Source of the DNA: Lantana camara
Lineage: Eukaryota; Streptophyta; Magnoliopsida; Lamiales; Verbenaceae
Direction of reading: 5' to 3'
Assembly: GCA_037501455.1 (NCBI GenBank)
Contig: CM074857.1
Span: forward strand, 110,083,501-110,147,500
Length of the DNA stretch: 64,000 nucleotides
This document shows, piece by piece, positions 1 through 11,650 of the stretch; positions within the stretch are counted from its first letter, which is position 1, and the number at the start of each line of letters is the position of its first letter. The notes beneath the pieces were generated by a model. That model made no database searches. It was not told where the DNA came from and saw nothing but the letters and a program-made list of their open reading frames with translations. A program made the translations under genes and the position numbers.

Positions 1-3000
1 TCGTTTGCTTGGAACTTTTCCAACTCACTGCTCTGCCGTTAAGGGAGAAAATGTATCCTGACATTGACTTAAAATCATCTAAGTCAGATGCAAAGCTTGC
101 ATCGCAGTATCTTCCGATTACTAGATCTTTCTGTCGTCCGTATAATAAGAATAAATCCTTAATGCTTCGTAAGTACTTTAGGATATTCTTCACGGCAGTC
201 CAGTGACCTTCTCCAGGTTCTGATTGGAAACGGCTCGTTACACTAAGTGCATATGCCACATCTGGTCGAGTACACAATATTGCATACATTATGCTACCTA
301 TTGCTGAAGCATAAGGTACATGAGTCATTCTTTCATTCTCAAGGCTCGTCTTAGGGCACATCTTCTTCGAAAGAGATGTTCTTACACTCATGGGAAGAAC
401 TTTGTTCTTCGCATTCTCCATACTGAACCGTTTCAGTACTTTGTCTATGTACATCGATTATGATAGTCCTATCAATCTCTTAGAATGTAGGACGCATCAC
501 CAAGATCTTTCATCTTGAATTGGTTCAATAACCATGACTTGGTAACTTTCATGTCATCCTTTAAATTCCCAATTGGAAGGATGTCATCAACATAAAGCAC
601 TAAGACTTGCACTGAAGTCTCCAATTCCTTTCGATACACGTAGGAATCATTCGAATTTTGAACTAAGCCAAACGCTTTGACTGTTTCATCAAAACGAATG
701 TTCCAATTCTTGGAAGCCTGTTTCAATCCGTAGATTGATCTTTGTAGCTTGCAAACCTTTTGCTCACTCCCACTGAATGTGAAACCTATAGGTTGATCCA
801 TATAAATGTCTTTATCAATGTCTCCATTGAGAAAGGCAGTTTTGACATCCATTTGCCATATCTCATAGTCTTAATATGCAGCTATGGCAAGCATAATCCG
901 AATGGACTTTTGCATTGTAACCGGTGAGAAGGTTTCATCAAAGTCCACACCGGGCCTTTGAGTAAAGCCTTTGGCAATGAGCCTTGCCTTATAGGCTGCA
1001 ATGTTTCCATTTACTTCGAGCTTTCTCTTAAAGATCCATTTGCAACCTATGGGTTTTACCCCATCAAGCAAATCAACCAAGGTCCAAACTTAGTTGGAGT
1101 ACATGGAATCCATTTCGGATTTCATGACTTGTTTCCACTGTTTAGAATCCGAGTCTGACAGTGCCTTCTCATATGTTAGAGGATCGTTATCCTCTTGAGA
1201 GATTTCATGGAGAAAACCATACCATCTCTCAGGCTGTCTAAGAGTGCGTTCAGAACGCCTTAGAGGACGATTTTCACGTGTATCGAAGTTCGTAATTGGT
1301 TGTGGGATGTCAGACTGGGACGTGTCTTCTGAATGTGGTGTGGGATTATCTCGAATTTTTCGAGTTCTGTGATCTTGCCTTTCTTTTCTTCTAGGAACGG
1401 TTCCTCAAGAAAAGTTGCATTTCTTGAAACAAACACCTTTTGTTCAGTTTAATCATAGAAGTAATATCCTATGGATTCCTTAGGATAGCCAACAAAGTAG
1501 CTTAAGTTAGAACGAGCTTCTAATTTATCTCCCACTGTCCTCTTCATATAAGCAGGACAACCCCACATTTCATAAGGATTTTTGGGGACTGACTTGGAAG
1601 GAACAAGATTCAGAATCTTGGCTGCACTTTCTAGAGCATAACCCCAGAAAGAAGGTGGTAAGTCAGTGAAACTCATCATGGAGCGAACCATATCAAGTAG
1701 GGTTTGATTCCTTCTCTCAGAAACTCCATTAAGCTGAGGAGTTCCCGGAGGAGTCCACTGAGAGATAATTCCATTATCTCTGAGATGATTAAGGAAATCT
1801 TCACTAAGATACTCGCCACCTTGATCAGATCAACGTGTCTTGATCTTGTGACCAATTTGGTTCTCAACCTCTATAATGTCCCACATCGAAAGTGAGGGGA
1901 ACGAAGTCTCCCCTTATAAGGGGAGATGGATACCTCACCCTGTGGACGCGTTCTGCGCTACTGCTGGGTTCTCCAGTGGGCGCAGGAACAAAGCCGTGAG
2001 GGTGGTCTAATCCGGTTCCCACCCAAAGCGGACAATATTCACAAGGAAGGTGGTTCTGTGCTGTTACAACCTCCTTTTGAAGTTCTAAGAATTTCTCAAA
2101 AGCCTCAGATTTGTAATTCATTAAGTACACATAACCATAACGACTAAAGTCGTCAGTAAAGGTTATGAAGTACTAATGATTGTTTCGAGTGCTTACACTA
2201 AGCGGCCCACAAACATCAGATTGGATCAAATCCAAGGACTTTGTGGCTTGTTCCACACTTCCTTTGAAAGGAGTTTTGGACATCTTTCCTTTGAGACAGG
2301 ATTCGCAGGAAGTTAACTGTTTAAGGTCATTTTCAGAGAATGTCCCTAAGGTAGTTAACTTGCTAATTTTGTTCTTGAAAATATGTCCTAATCTAGTGTG
2401 CCACAAAGATGCAGAGACTTCGTCATCTCTCTTATGTTTTGTTTCTCGTTGTATATTCAAAATATTACTGTTTTGAGTTAGATAAAATCTATTGTTTAAT
2501 GTACCAAGATGATTTGAAGAATTATTCCTTTTGAGGAAAAAGTTACCATTCTTAATATTAATTTCATAACCTTTGCAATCGAGTATTGGAACTAAAATAA
2601 TATTACGAATAAGGTCTGGTACATAAAGGACTTTATTTAAAACTAAAACAGAATGACCTAAATCTAATCTAATTGTGCCTAAAGCTTGAGCTTTGACCGT
2701 TGAGCCGTCCCTAATCTTCAAGACACATTCTCCTCCCTTCAGCTGTCGGACCTCACTTAGCATCTGTACATCATTACAGATATGAGATCCACAACTGGTA
2801 TCAAGTACCCAAGAGTTAGAATTAATAGAAAGATTTACTTCAATGAGAAACATACCTTTCTTTAGAGTAGCCTTGTTGTACTCTTGGTAGTTTCTCCTCC
2901 AATGCCCCGGTTTGCCACAATGGAAGCAAACGTCCTCTTTCTAATCACGTTTCTTCTTTTGGGCTTTTCCCTTCGTGATGCCTCCATTGGGCCTACGGGA

Positions 3001-3682
3001 TTTCTTCTTCTTTTGGGCTTGCTTACCCTTGCCTTTAGAAGGGTTAGAAGAAGATAGAGCATGACCATCATAACCTTATTGTCCTTCTTGATCGTGCTTT
3101 CAGTAGTCACAAGCTGACTAATCAGCTCAGCTACACTAGCATTTGCTTGCTTCATGTTGAAGTTAAGGATAAAAGGGTTGAATGATGGTGGGAGCGAGGC
3201 TAGCAACAGATCCACTGAAAGCTCATCTCCCAGTGCCATGTCCATGAAGGCAAGTTTCTTAGTAAGAGCAAGAAACTTGAGTCCATATTCATGGACACTT
3301 GTACCTTCCTTCATTCTCAAATGGAACAATTCCTTTGAGGTGTTATACCTTGTAACGCGTTCATGAGAACGGTAAAGTTACTCTAAGTGGTCGTAAATCT
3401 CCCAAGCGAATTCCATGGACTCATGCTGTCTTTGCATGTCCGGAGACATATTAGCATGCATGGGACAACGGGCTTGGATATTATCATTCTTCCACTTCTG
3501 GATCGCATCCCGCTCAGCCCGGGTCGGAGCTTCCCCTTAGGGAACGGGCTCCGCCTCTAGAGAACATAAGTTCTCTTCTCAGAATCTAGAACGATTTTTA
3601 GATACTTAAGCCAATCAGAATAGTTGGAACCAGTCAACTTGTTTGACTCGAGGATCGATACTAGAGGGTTTTTGGTTGCCAT
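1..3682 (-). pseudogene. Decayed copia gag-pol of family I copy 1
   Basis: Reading on the minus strand from an ATG at 3682, the frames give in order: gag of the copia UBN2 type; a CCHC knuckle (CFHCGKPGHW) near 2920; a protease-type segment near 2790 where the expected DSG reads DTSCGSHIC; the GAG pre-integrase motif LWHTRLGHI near 2400; integrase pieces; and reverse transcriptase with LYVDDI near 590. The product would be the retrotransposon polyprotein. It is broken by several stops and frameshifts, a deletion of about 39 bp near 1565 relative to the copy at 60117-63999, another deletion near 480, and the insertion at 1872-2068. RNase H continues off the left edge. Confidence 0.85.
1872..2068 (-). 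mobile_element. TRIM-like solo LTR inserted in the copia integrase region
   Basis: This 197-bp block interrupts the integrase sequence and is absent from the sister copy at 61392-62450. It is flanked by ACCTC on both sides (1867-1871 and 2069-2073), as expected of a 5-bp TSD. On the minus strand it begins TGTAACAGC and ends near GATGTGGGACA followed by TTATA, and contains a conserved-looking GTCCGCTTTGGG stretch, resembling terminal-repeat retrotransposons in miniature of dicots. The extra TTATA beyond the expected CA end is unexplained. Family assignment is from recalled pattern. Confidence 0.6.
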
Positions 3683-4297
3683 TTCAAAACACGTAGAGAA
3701 TCACAGAATCTACGACCTAAATGGAAAAACAGAGAACTAAGTGAGCATGCTGAATAATAACGATATACATGAGATTAGGTCTTTAATCTATGTAGCTTCC
3801 ACTGTTTTTAGAAGATCTATAATTCCCAAAGATGTTAAGAGGATATTTGTTATCCTAATGGGTACTAAGATCCTAAGCACTTTATCTCAAACCCACGACT
3901 CGCAGACATTCTTAATAAAGCCTAAGGTAGGTATAACTTACCAATTCCAACATTGTGGAATTCTTAGTAATGTTTTTGCATCACCTATCTTTCAATATGG
4001 ACCCACGACTCGTGCAACATCCATATTTACTTAGGCGTTAAGATAGACCCATCAATCATAAGATCAAGATCAAAACTTAGTTCGAACGACCCACGACTCG
4101 CGGACATCGCCCTCCCCAAAATTGACCTCGAATTATTGATCATTTAAAATGATCAATTAGGAAACTAAGAACTAATAGATTTCATAGTCACCCCACGACT
4201 CATGGACAGTAACTAGCTTCCTCTATTAAACTTAAATCCTATTGATGGAATGCTAGGAATTTAATTCAAAGTTTGCACCTCGAATTAAACACCTATT
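3683..4297 (-). other. Leader of copia family I copy 1, distal part, with a spaced motif array
   Basis: Non-coding sequence between the gag ATG and the nested insertion. It contains four copies of a motif close to ACCCACGACTCG followed by a GACAT-like tail, starting near 3891, 4001, 4089 and 4191, about 90-110 bp apart. The last five bases, CTATT (4293-4297), are the TSD of the nested element. No convincing reading frame was seen. Confidence 0.7.
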
Positions 4298-6559
4298 TGT
4301 TGGTTGTAGCGGGCCCGAATCAGAATGACGGTATAGCGTGATATTCAAAAAATTTCGCCATAACCTCGTTATCAAAATATTTTAATAAAGCAGCGGAATA
4401 AATCGGGCAGCATAACTCTAATATATATAGGCATCGATAACATAATTTTAAATCATCTAACATATAATCACAATATGCAAATATTAATTTGGGCGGCATA
4501 ATGGTATTACCGTACTGCACAAATGGCTATCAACGGCACTTTTCCAGCACCTCGATATCTTCTCGTGAAACCAGCAGAGCTTCCCCGCAATATCCCCGAT
4601 TAAGAAAATTGGAGTGTGGGCTCCGGCAGTATTTCGCTAAATACTTGAGAAAATATTTTTCAAGAAAAACCCTTTTTTCTAATTTCAGAAAATCCCTATT
4701 TTCTAATTAATTAAGTGGATTATATATTAATTGTATAACCACCTAATTAAGTAATTAATTAATCCTTAATTAAGGATTAATTAACTAAACGAGAGAGAGA
4801 GCCGGATGGCATTTTCAAAGCTGCCAAAATTGAAAACCAAAGTTGTAAAAGAAATGAAAATACACAGCCACTATTTATATGGCCAAATTAAGGGGTAAAA
4901 TGGTCTATTCGAATGAAATAGGGCTGCCGCGTGCCCTTAACCGCCGAGTTCAGCAAATCCGAGGACGCCACGTAGCAGCTCACGCCGTCACAAGGCCAAT
5001 GCCGCCTGGCACGCGCGGAACAGAGCCCGCACGCGCCGTCCGTGTGGCGGCTGTGCCTTTGGCGCGTGTGATGCTCACGCAGGCGTGAGCACCTGCCACG
5101 TGGCGAACCGGTTCGGTCCAACCGGACGGTTCAGTGGTCAGACCGGTTCAGGGGTGAACCAGTCGGTTCAAGTTGGGCTCGAGCAACGCCACGTGTCCAA
5201 ATCCCATTCGTCCACGTGTCCGGGTCGGTCAAGCCATGACCGACCCTATCCGAACCCTAACCGATGACCCGACCTGATGGCCCACTTCCACGGCCCGTTG
5301 ACTTTTCAGTCAACACAATCTGGGCCGTTCTTTCTCGCTGGCGTGGTACGATCCTCATCGTCCACGTGTCGAACACGCTGGCGCCCAGTCAGCGCCCAGC
5401 TGACACGTCATCACTGCCACGTCAGCAAAAAACTTTTTTTTTTCTTTTTTTTTTGAAAAATTTTATTTTCTCCAAAATAAAATTTCGGGCATTTCCAACT
5501 CTTTGGAATTTAATTTATTTACTCAAAATAAATACCTTGTCTATTTTCAAACACTTTGAAAAATCATTTCTCTCTCTCGTTTTAATATTTTCTCTTTGAT
5601 CTTCGTTGGGGCTTGCGGGGGGACCTGCAGGACTAATTAATCTTAGCTCCAAACGGGTCAATCTATTATCATCCCATGACAATAATTGATTACCGTTTAA
5701 CAATATTTAATTCCACTAAATAAATATTGTTGAACTCTAAAATTAATTAAATTATTCACGAATTTCTCGATTTAGAATAATTTTGCATTTTACTCCTCTG
5801 TACAGATATCCATGAAAAATAAATCAATACCACTATCATTTATTTTTCACTTCTAATCTTGAAATTTCTTGATTCGCCTTAAGTCCAAATCCCCTGTATG
5901 TGAAACACATTCAACATACAACTTCGGTGACTCACACACGAAGTACTTTGGCCAAAGATTTAATTTGAACTTTTTGCAAATCTATTTCAGGGATATCTTT
6001 TAACCTTCCAGCAAGGCTACAGATTCCTCGATCAATATTTCTCTCTAGCACATTTCATGCAATCACCGAACGTACAAAGTATTTTAGTCACCCGTTACCG
6101 AGACCTCACTTCTGAGTACATCACAGTGATTAACACTACATGCCTAAAGTAGAAACATTGCCAGGATTAAGAGTCTAATGCTTCCGAGATTTTATTCATT
6201 TTAGATAGCAGTATAAAATGAACGATCTCAGTGGTCCAGTTCGATGTTTCCAATCTCATTGAAAATCATCAATGTGTTATAATCAGAAGCTCCAATTCCC
6301 TATGACGAAAGACTAATCATCTTATATAACACATTGTAGTCTTAATAAGAACATTTTCTTATCATACCGACTAGAACTTTAATGACACGTGATTCTTGGT
6401 ATTTAAAGTCTTTTCCTATGAAACACATTTCATATAAAAATACCATCACACGTCATTAATTATTAAATTTGTAAAATACTCATAACTTGCTGTAATTTCA
6501 GTTTTATTAATCCAAAATATTTGCAATATAATTGGATTTTCAGGGCATTAATCCCAACA
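4298..6559 (-). repeat. 3' LTR of copia family II
   Basis: A 2262-bp direct repeat of 11651-13911. Differences seen by eye include scattered substitutions, a 12-bp block present only in the other LTR near 11734, and a short block near 5390 missing from the other LTR near 12750. A TATA-like box reads TATAAATAG on the minus strand at 4879-4871. Short frames inside it occur equally in the other LTR and are not genes. Confidence 0.95.
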
Positions 6560-6574
6560 ATCTCCCACTTGCCC
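6560..6574 (-). promoter_or_regulatory. Polypurine tract of copia family II
   Basis: On the minus strand GGGCAAGTGGGAGAT lies directly before the 3' LTR terminus TGTTGGGAT. This is the purine-rich primer for plus-strand DNA synthesis. It overlaps the end of the polyprotein stop codon (6576-6574). The family I copy at 60072-60089 has nearly the same tract. Confidence 0.85.
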
Positions 6575-9500
6575 TAAATCCAATTGGCTACATATCTAAG
6601 ACTCATCCCTTCTACATGAGTGTCAAAACTCTTTTGCGCCAAAGTTTTAGTGAAGGGATCTGCTAGATTATTTACTGAGCCAATTTTCACCACTGCCACT
6701 TCTCCACGTTCCACATAATCACGTATAATATGAAACTTCCTCTCGATGTGCTTGGCACGTTTATGACTTCGAGGTTCCTTGGAGTTGGCCACCGCTCCAG
6801 CATTGTCACAGTACAATGTGATCGGCGTAAGTCCGTCCTTGACGACTTCTAGATCCATTAGGAAATTCCGGAACCAATACGCTTCTTTGGCTGCTTCCGA
6901 AGTTGCCACGTATTCGGCTTCCATGGTGGAGTCAGCAATGCAAGATTGCTTAATACTCCTCCAACTAAAGGCTGCTCCTCCTAGAGTAAACACATATCCA
7001 GACGTCGAACGCCTAGAATCCAAATCAGATTGGAAATCCGAATCTGTGTACCCAATAGGAATGAGCTCATCACTGCGATAGACAAGCATATAATCCCGAG
7101 TCCTTCTCAAGTACTTCAATATATGCTTTACAGTTATCCAGTGTTGGGGTCCAGGGTTTGACTGATATCTGCTGACTAGACCTACAGCATAACAGATATC
7201 TGGCCTTGTACATAACATGGCATACATGAGGCTTCCGACTGCCGAAGCATACGGAACATCTTTCATTTCTTCTGTCTCTTCTGGGATCTTGGGACACTGA
7301 TCCCGAGACAGATGAACTCCATGTCTGAAAGGTAATGAACCTTTCTTGGAATTCGCCATATTATATCTTGCCAACATCTTATCTATATATGCTGCTTGTG
7401 ATAAACCAATCATTTTATTCTTACGATCACGACAAAGTCTGATCCCTAGAAAATAACTGGCTTCACCTAGGTCTTTCATGTCAAACTGGTTTGACAACCA
7501 AATCTTAACTGCTGACAATATTCCAGTGTCATTCCCAATGAGCAGAATATCATCAACGTATAAAACTAAAAATGTTACAACACTATCATGATGTCTCTTG
7601 TACACACATGGTTCATCAGGCAATTGCATAAATCCAAAGGATTTAATTGCCTCATTAAATCTGATGTTCCATGACCTAGACGCTTGCTTAAGACCATAAA
7701 TAGATCTATCAAGCTTGCATACCATATGCTCCTGATTTCTGGCAATAAAGCCTTCAGGCTGAGCCCTGTATATCTTTTCTTGAAGGTGCCCGTTCAAGAA
7801 GGCAGTCTTTACATCCATTTGTCAAATCTCATAATCATAATAAGCGACAATGGAAAGGAGAATTCTTATGGACTTAAGCATTGCTACAGGCGAGAAGGTT
7901 TTGTCATAATCGATACCTTCTTTCTGGGTATAACCCTTTGCCACAAGCCTTGCTTTAAAGGTCTCAACCTTTCCGTCCACTCCCCTTTTTCTCTTGTAGA
8001 CCCATTTGCATCCAATAGGTTTAATGCCCTCAGGTGCCTCTACAAGTTCCCAGACTTTATTGGAATACATTGAATCTAATTCAGATTCCATGGCTCTGAC
8101 CCAACGGCCAGCGTCTATATCCTTTATAGCTTCATCATATGTGACAGGATCAGATACGTCAGATTCAACCACTTGGGTTAATCCTAGGTATCTATCAGGT
8201 GCTCTGACAATCCTCCCACTACGACGAGGTTGTTGTGTACTCGTCCCTACATCATATGTTATATCTGGTACATCATATGTATCTAACACATTTTCAGTTA
8301 CTACAGGTTCTTGGAATTCAGAATCTGATGTTGTCATTTCTTCTAACACAATTTTGCTTCTACCCTTGTGGTCATTTACGAAATCATCTTCAAGATATTT
8401 GGCATTAGTGCTCACAAACACTTTGTGATCGCTCGGATCGTAAAATATACCACCTCTTGTTCCTTTAGGATAACCTATGAACAAGCAAACCTCTGTTCTT
8501 GATTCCAACTTGTCAGGATCCTTCCTTAACACATGAGCTGGGGTTCCCCATATCCGAAGATAGGAGACACTGGGCTTTCACCCTCGCCACAGTTTCATTG
8601 GTATTTTAGGAACTGACTTAGATGGAACAAGGTTTAATATGTGTGCCGCCGTTTCGAATGCAAAGCCCCAAAACGAACTTGGTAGGGTAGCATGACTCAT
8701 CATAGATCTTACCATTTCCATCAGAGTTCTATTTCTCCTTTCTGCAACACCGTTTTGCTGGGGTGTACCCGGTGCAGATAATTGAGATCTAATCCCGTTT
8801 GCAGTGAGAAATTCTAGAAACTCTGTAGACAGATACTCACCACCACGATCTGATCGAAGTGCTTTGATACGTTTTCCAGTTTGATTTTCAACTTCAGCCT
8901 TGAATTCTTTGAACTTTTCAAAAGATTCAGACTTATATCTCATCATATAAACGTATCCGTATCTGGAGTAATCATCCGTAAAAGTGATGAAATACTCAAA
9001 ACCTCCTCTTGCTTGAATACTCATAGGACCACACACATCCGTATGAATTAACTCAAGCAATTCTGTGGCTCGATTACCTTTAGATTTAAAAGATCTCTCG
9101 ATCATTTTACCTTCCAAGCAGGATTCACAGACTGGTACTTCTGTTAAGTCCAAGGGAATCAACAATTCGTTTGAAATTAGTCTTTGGATCCTTTTTGGAT
9201 TAATATGACCAAGACGTAAATGCCACTTGTAAGCCTCGTTAGGCATAGGAGTTTTTCTTTTGGATGGTAAGTCAAGCGTAGTAGTGTTAAGTTCGGAATT
9301 AGGGTTTTTATCGGGGTATAACAAGAAAAGACCATCTTTTACCGTGCCAGAGCAAATAAACCTTTTATTTTGCTTAATGGTAAAGTTTTGTTCAAAACAA
9401 ACACTGAAACCATTATTTATTAAACAACTCACAGAAATTAAATTTCTGCGAACACACGGTATGTATAGATTGTCTTTTAACATCAAAACCCTATCACCAA

Positions 9501-10527
9501 AATACAAATTTATAGTCCCTACTGGTAATACAGATATACTTGTATTATTCCCGAGCAGTAGCTGCATCTCGCCATCTTCAAGCTTTCTGGTTAGCTTGAA
9601 CCCCTGCAACGAATTGCAAATATGATTAGTTGAACCCGAGTCCACACACCAGGAATCTGGTGGACTTCCAACTAAACATAATTCAATTAAACAAGATATC
9701 GATATACCTTGTCCAGATGGCTTAGCAGGAAGACTTGCTAAGTATTTTGGACAATTCCTCTTCCAGTGCCCATTTTCACCGCAGTGGAAACATTTTCCTT
9801 TGCTAGGTTTACCCTTCTTCTTCTGAACCTTTTTCTTGGGATTGAGAACCTTTCCCTTTCCCTTTTTCCACTTATTGACCTTTGGAGCCGTGGAAGTCGA
9901 TGCCTGAGCCAGGAGAACAGTTCCCTTAGTTTTCATCACTCCCTCTGCCACTTTAAGTTCGTTCATCAATTCAGGCAGAGAAAAATCCAATTTTTTCATA
10001 GAATAATTTTGCCTGAATGTGTCGAACGACTTTGGCAGAGAGCATAGGATCATATCCTGTTTGCTGAGATCATCAAATTTAGCACCAAGGCTTTCAATTT
10101 CGTTCAGACAAGCCATCATGTTCATAACATGATCCTGAACGGGTGATCCCTCAGACATCTTGGTAACTAACAGCCTCCGCATCAATTCGAGCCTCTTGGC
10201 TCGATTCTGTCCTCCAAACATCTGATGGAGATAATCCATCATGTTCCTAGCAGTTGGCATCTCATGCATTTGATGCTTGAGAACATTGGAGACAGATGTC
10301 AGGATATAAGACCTAGCCAAATCATTGGACTTGATCCAATTGGCGTAAGCATTTCTCATATCCTGAGTGGCTGTAGTTTCCGGTACCCCCGGACAAGGTT
10401 CAGTGAGCACTTGTTTCAGATTCTCGTGACCAAACACGATGTCAAGATTCATCTTCCAGTCAGCATAGTTAGACCCTTCAAGCCTATTTTCCTTTAGGAC
10501 CGATTGAAGCGGGCTAGCGGTCGTCAT
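6574..10527 (-). pseudogene. Copia gag-pol polyprotein, 1317 codons with two in-frame TGA stops
   Basis: One minus-strand frame runs from ATG 10527 to TAG 6576-6574, 1318 codons with the stop, giving the polyprotein that packages, copies and integrates the element. Domains in order: UBN2-type gag; CCHC knuckle CFHCGENGHWKRNC near 9790; aspartic protease CVDSGSTNHIC near 9640; GAG pre-integrase WHLRLGHI near 9210; integrase core with HTDVCG near 9035 and SDRGGEY near 8855; RT with YVDDILL near 7560; RNase H with YTDSDF near 7055 and the C-terminal copia motif NLADPFTK near 6665. The frame is interrupted at 8580-8578 (TGA just after the LWRG residues) and near 7822 (TGA where most relatives have Trp). 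No frameshift exists, so only these two bases stop full translation. The polyprotein is long for copia but within the usual range. Confidence 0.93.
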
Positions 10528-11636
10528 TGCTTTAAAACTAAAATATTAAAAGATCAAGTTATGATTTTGTATTTTACTTCTTTTGCGTCTAACCAATAAA
10601 TGAAATCCACGTAAGCATTTTTGGTTTACACAATTGTGACTTATCTAACCGCAGTTGACTCTCCGGAAGCGAGGTCGAAAACCGCTTAGAAAAAGCAAGT
10701 ATTAATCTTAATTAACATGCTATCTAGGTAACTCTTACCAAACTATTAATCCACCACGTTAACCTTTAGCCTCTAAGTGAATGTAACATAGCTCCGAAGG
10801 GAGGTTAATACATTACTTAGTCAAGCGTATACCATTACCTAGAAATTCGTACGAGTAGATCAGACACTCGACGGAGGCGTGGTCGAGCTGACTTTCCCCG
10901 TATTTCATTCTATCCGTAGAAGTCTAATCTTGTATACCGCGAATATATACCCACCGAAGGGAGTAGTATATATCCACTATACTATAGACGGGTAATGGAG
11001 GCCGTGAGAATCCAACTCTTTTCATCTCGCTCCCACTTGAATTTTATAAAGTTTGTGAATTATCTTCGATTATTAAATAATCACTTTTGGCGTCTTATTA
11101 ATTTTGGAAGTAATTAATCTAATTAATAAGCTCCCACCAGGATTATTAAATAATCCTAATAATATTCTAAGGCTTTAATAACTCTTTATTAATTAGCCAA
11201 AAAAAATATTAATCCAATTATGCATCATATTTAATCTCTATTAAACATTATTTATCTAATCATATTAAATAAATCATGCATAATTGAAACAACATAATAT
11301 CACATATTATCATGCCATTTTTAAAATTAAAAGCATGCTTGCAAATAATTATCACATAATTATCACGCTTTAAAATTTTTAATGGCCCCTTAAATAAATA
11401 TGTTTTAAATTATCACATAATTTAAATCATATTTACTGATTGGGTAATTAACCAGGAAGATTATTGAAATCAATTTCCAAAAAATTACCATTCCACGCAA
11501 ATTCCCAGAAACAGTGGAGGGGTCACAACGGTCCCACTTAAAACTCAGCCTCCTTTGACAGAATTTACGTGCACAGTATCAGACTTAAAATTATGCATCT
11601 TATGCTTTATCAATGCGAGTATATAATCAGAGCCCC
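10528..11636 (-). other. Leader of copia family II with spaced purine motif array
   Basis: Untranslated leader between the primer-binding site and the gag ATG. Around 10651-11020 it holds about five degenerate copies of a CCGAAGGGAGG-like motif (near 10663, 10793, 10870, 10948 and 10996), spaced roughly 50-130 bp. The rest (11040-11600) is AT-rich with repeated ATTATCACATAATT-like phrases. No reading frame of note. Confidence 0.65.
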
Positions 11637-11650
11637 GCTCTGATACCAGT
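11637..11650 (-). promoter_or_regulatory. Primer-binding site of copia family II
   Basis: On the minus strand the 5' LTR ends CCAACA and is followed by ACTGGTATCAGAGC. TGGTATCAGAGC matches the 3' end complement of plant initiator tRNA-Met, the standard copia minus-strand primer. Its place fixes transcription direction as minus. Confidence 0.9.

Noticed and set aside
4879..5121. Open frames in both strands, repeated at 12252-12485
   Set aside because: These are parts of the copia family II LTR GC-rich block. Both strands are open because of composition.
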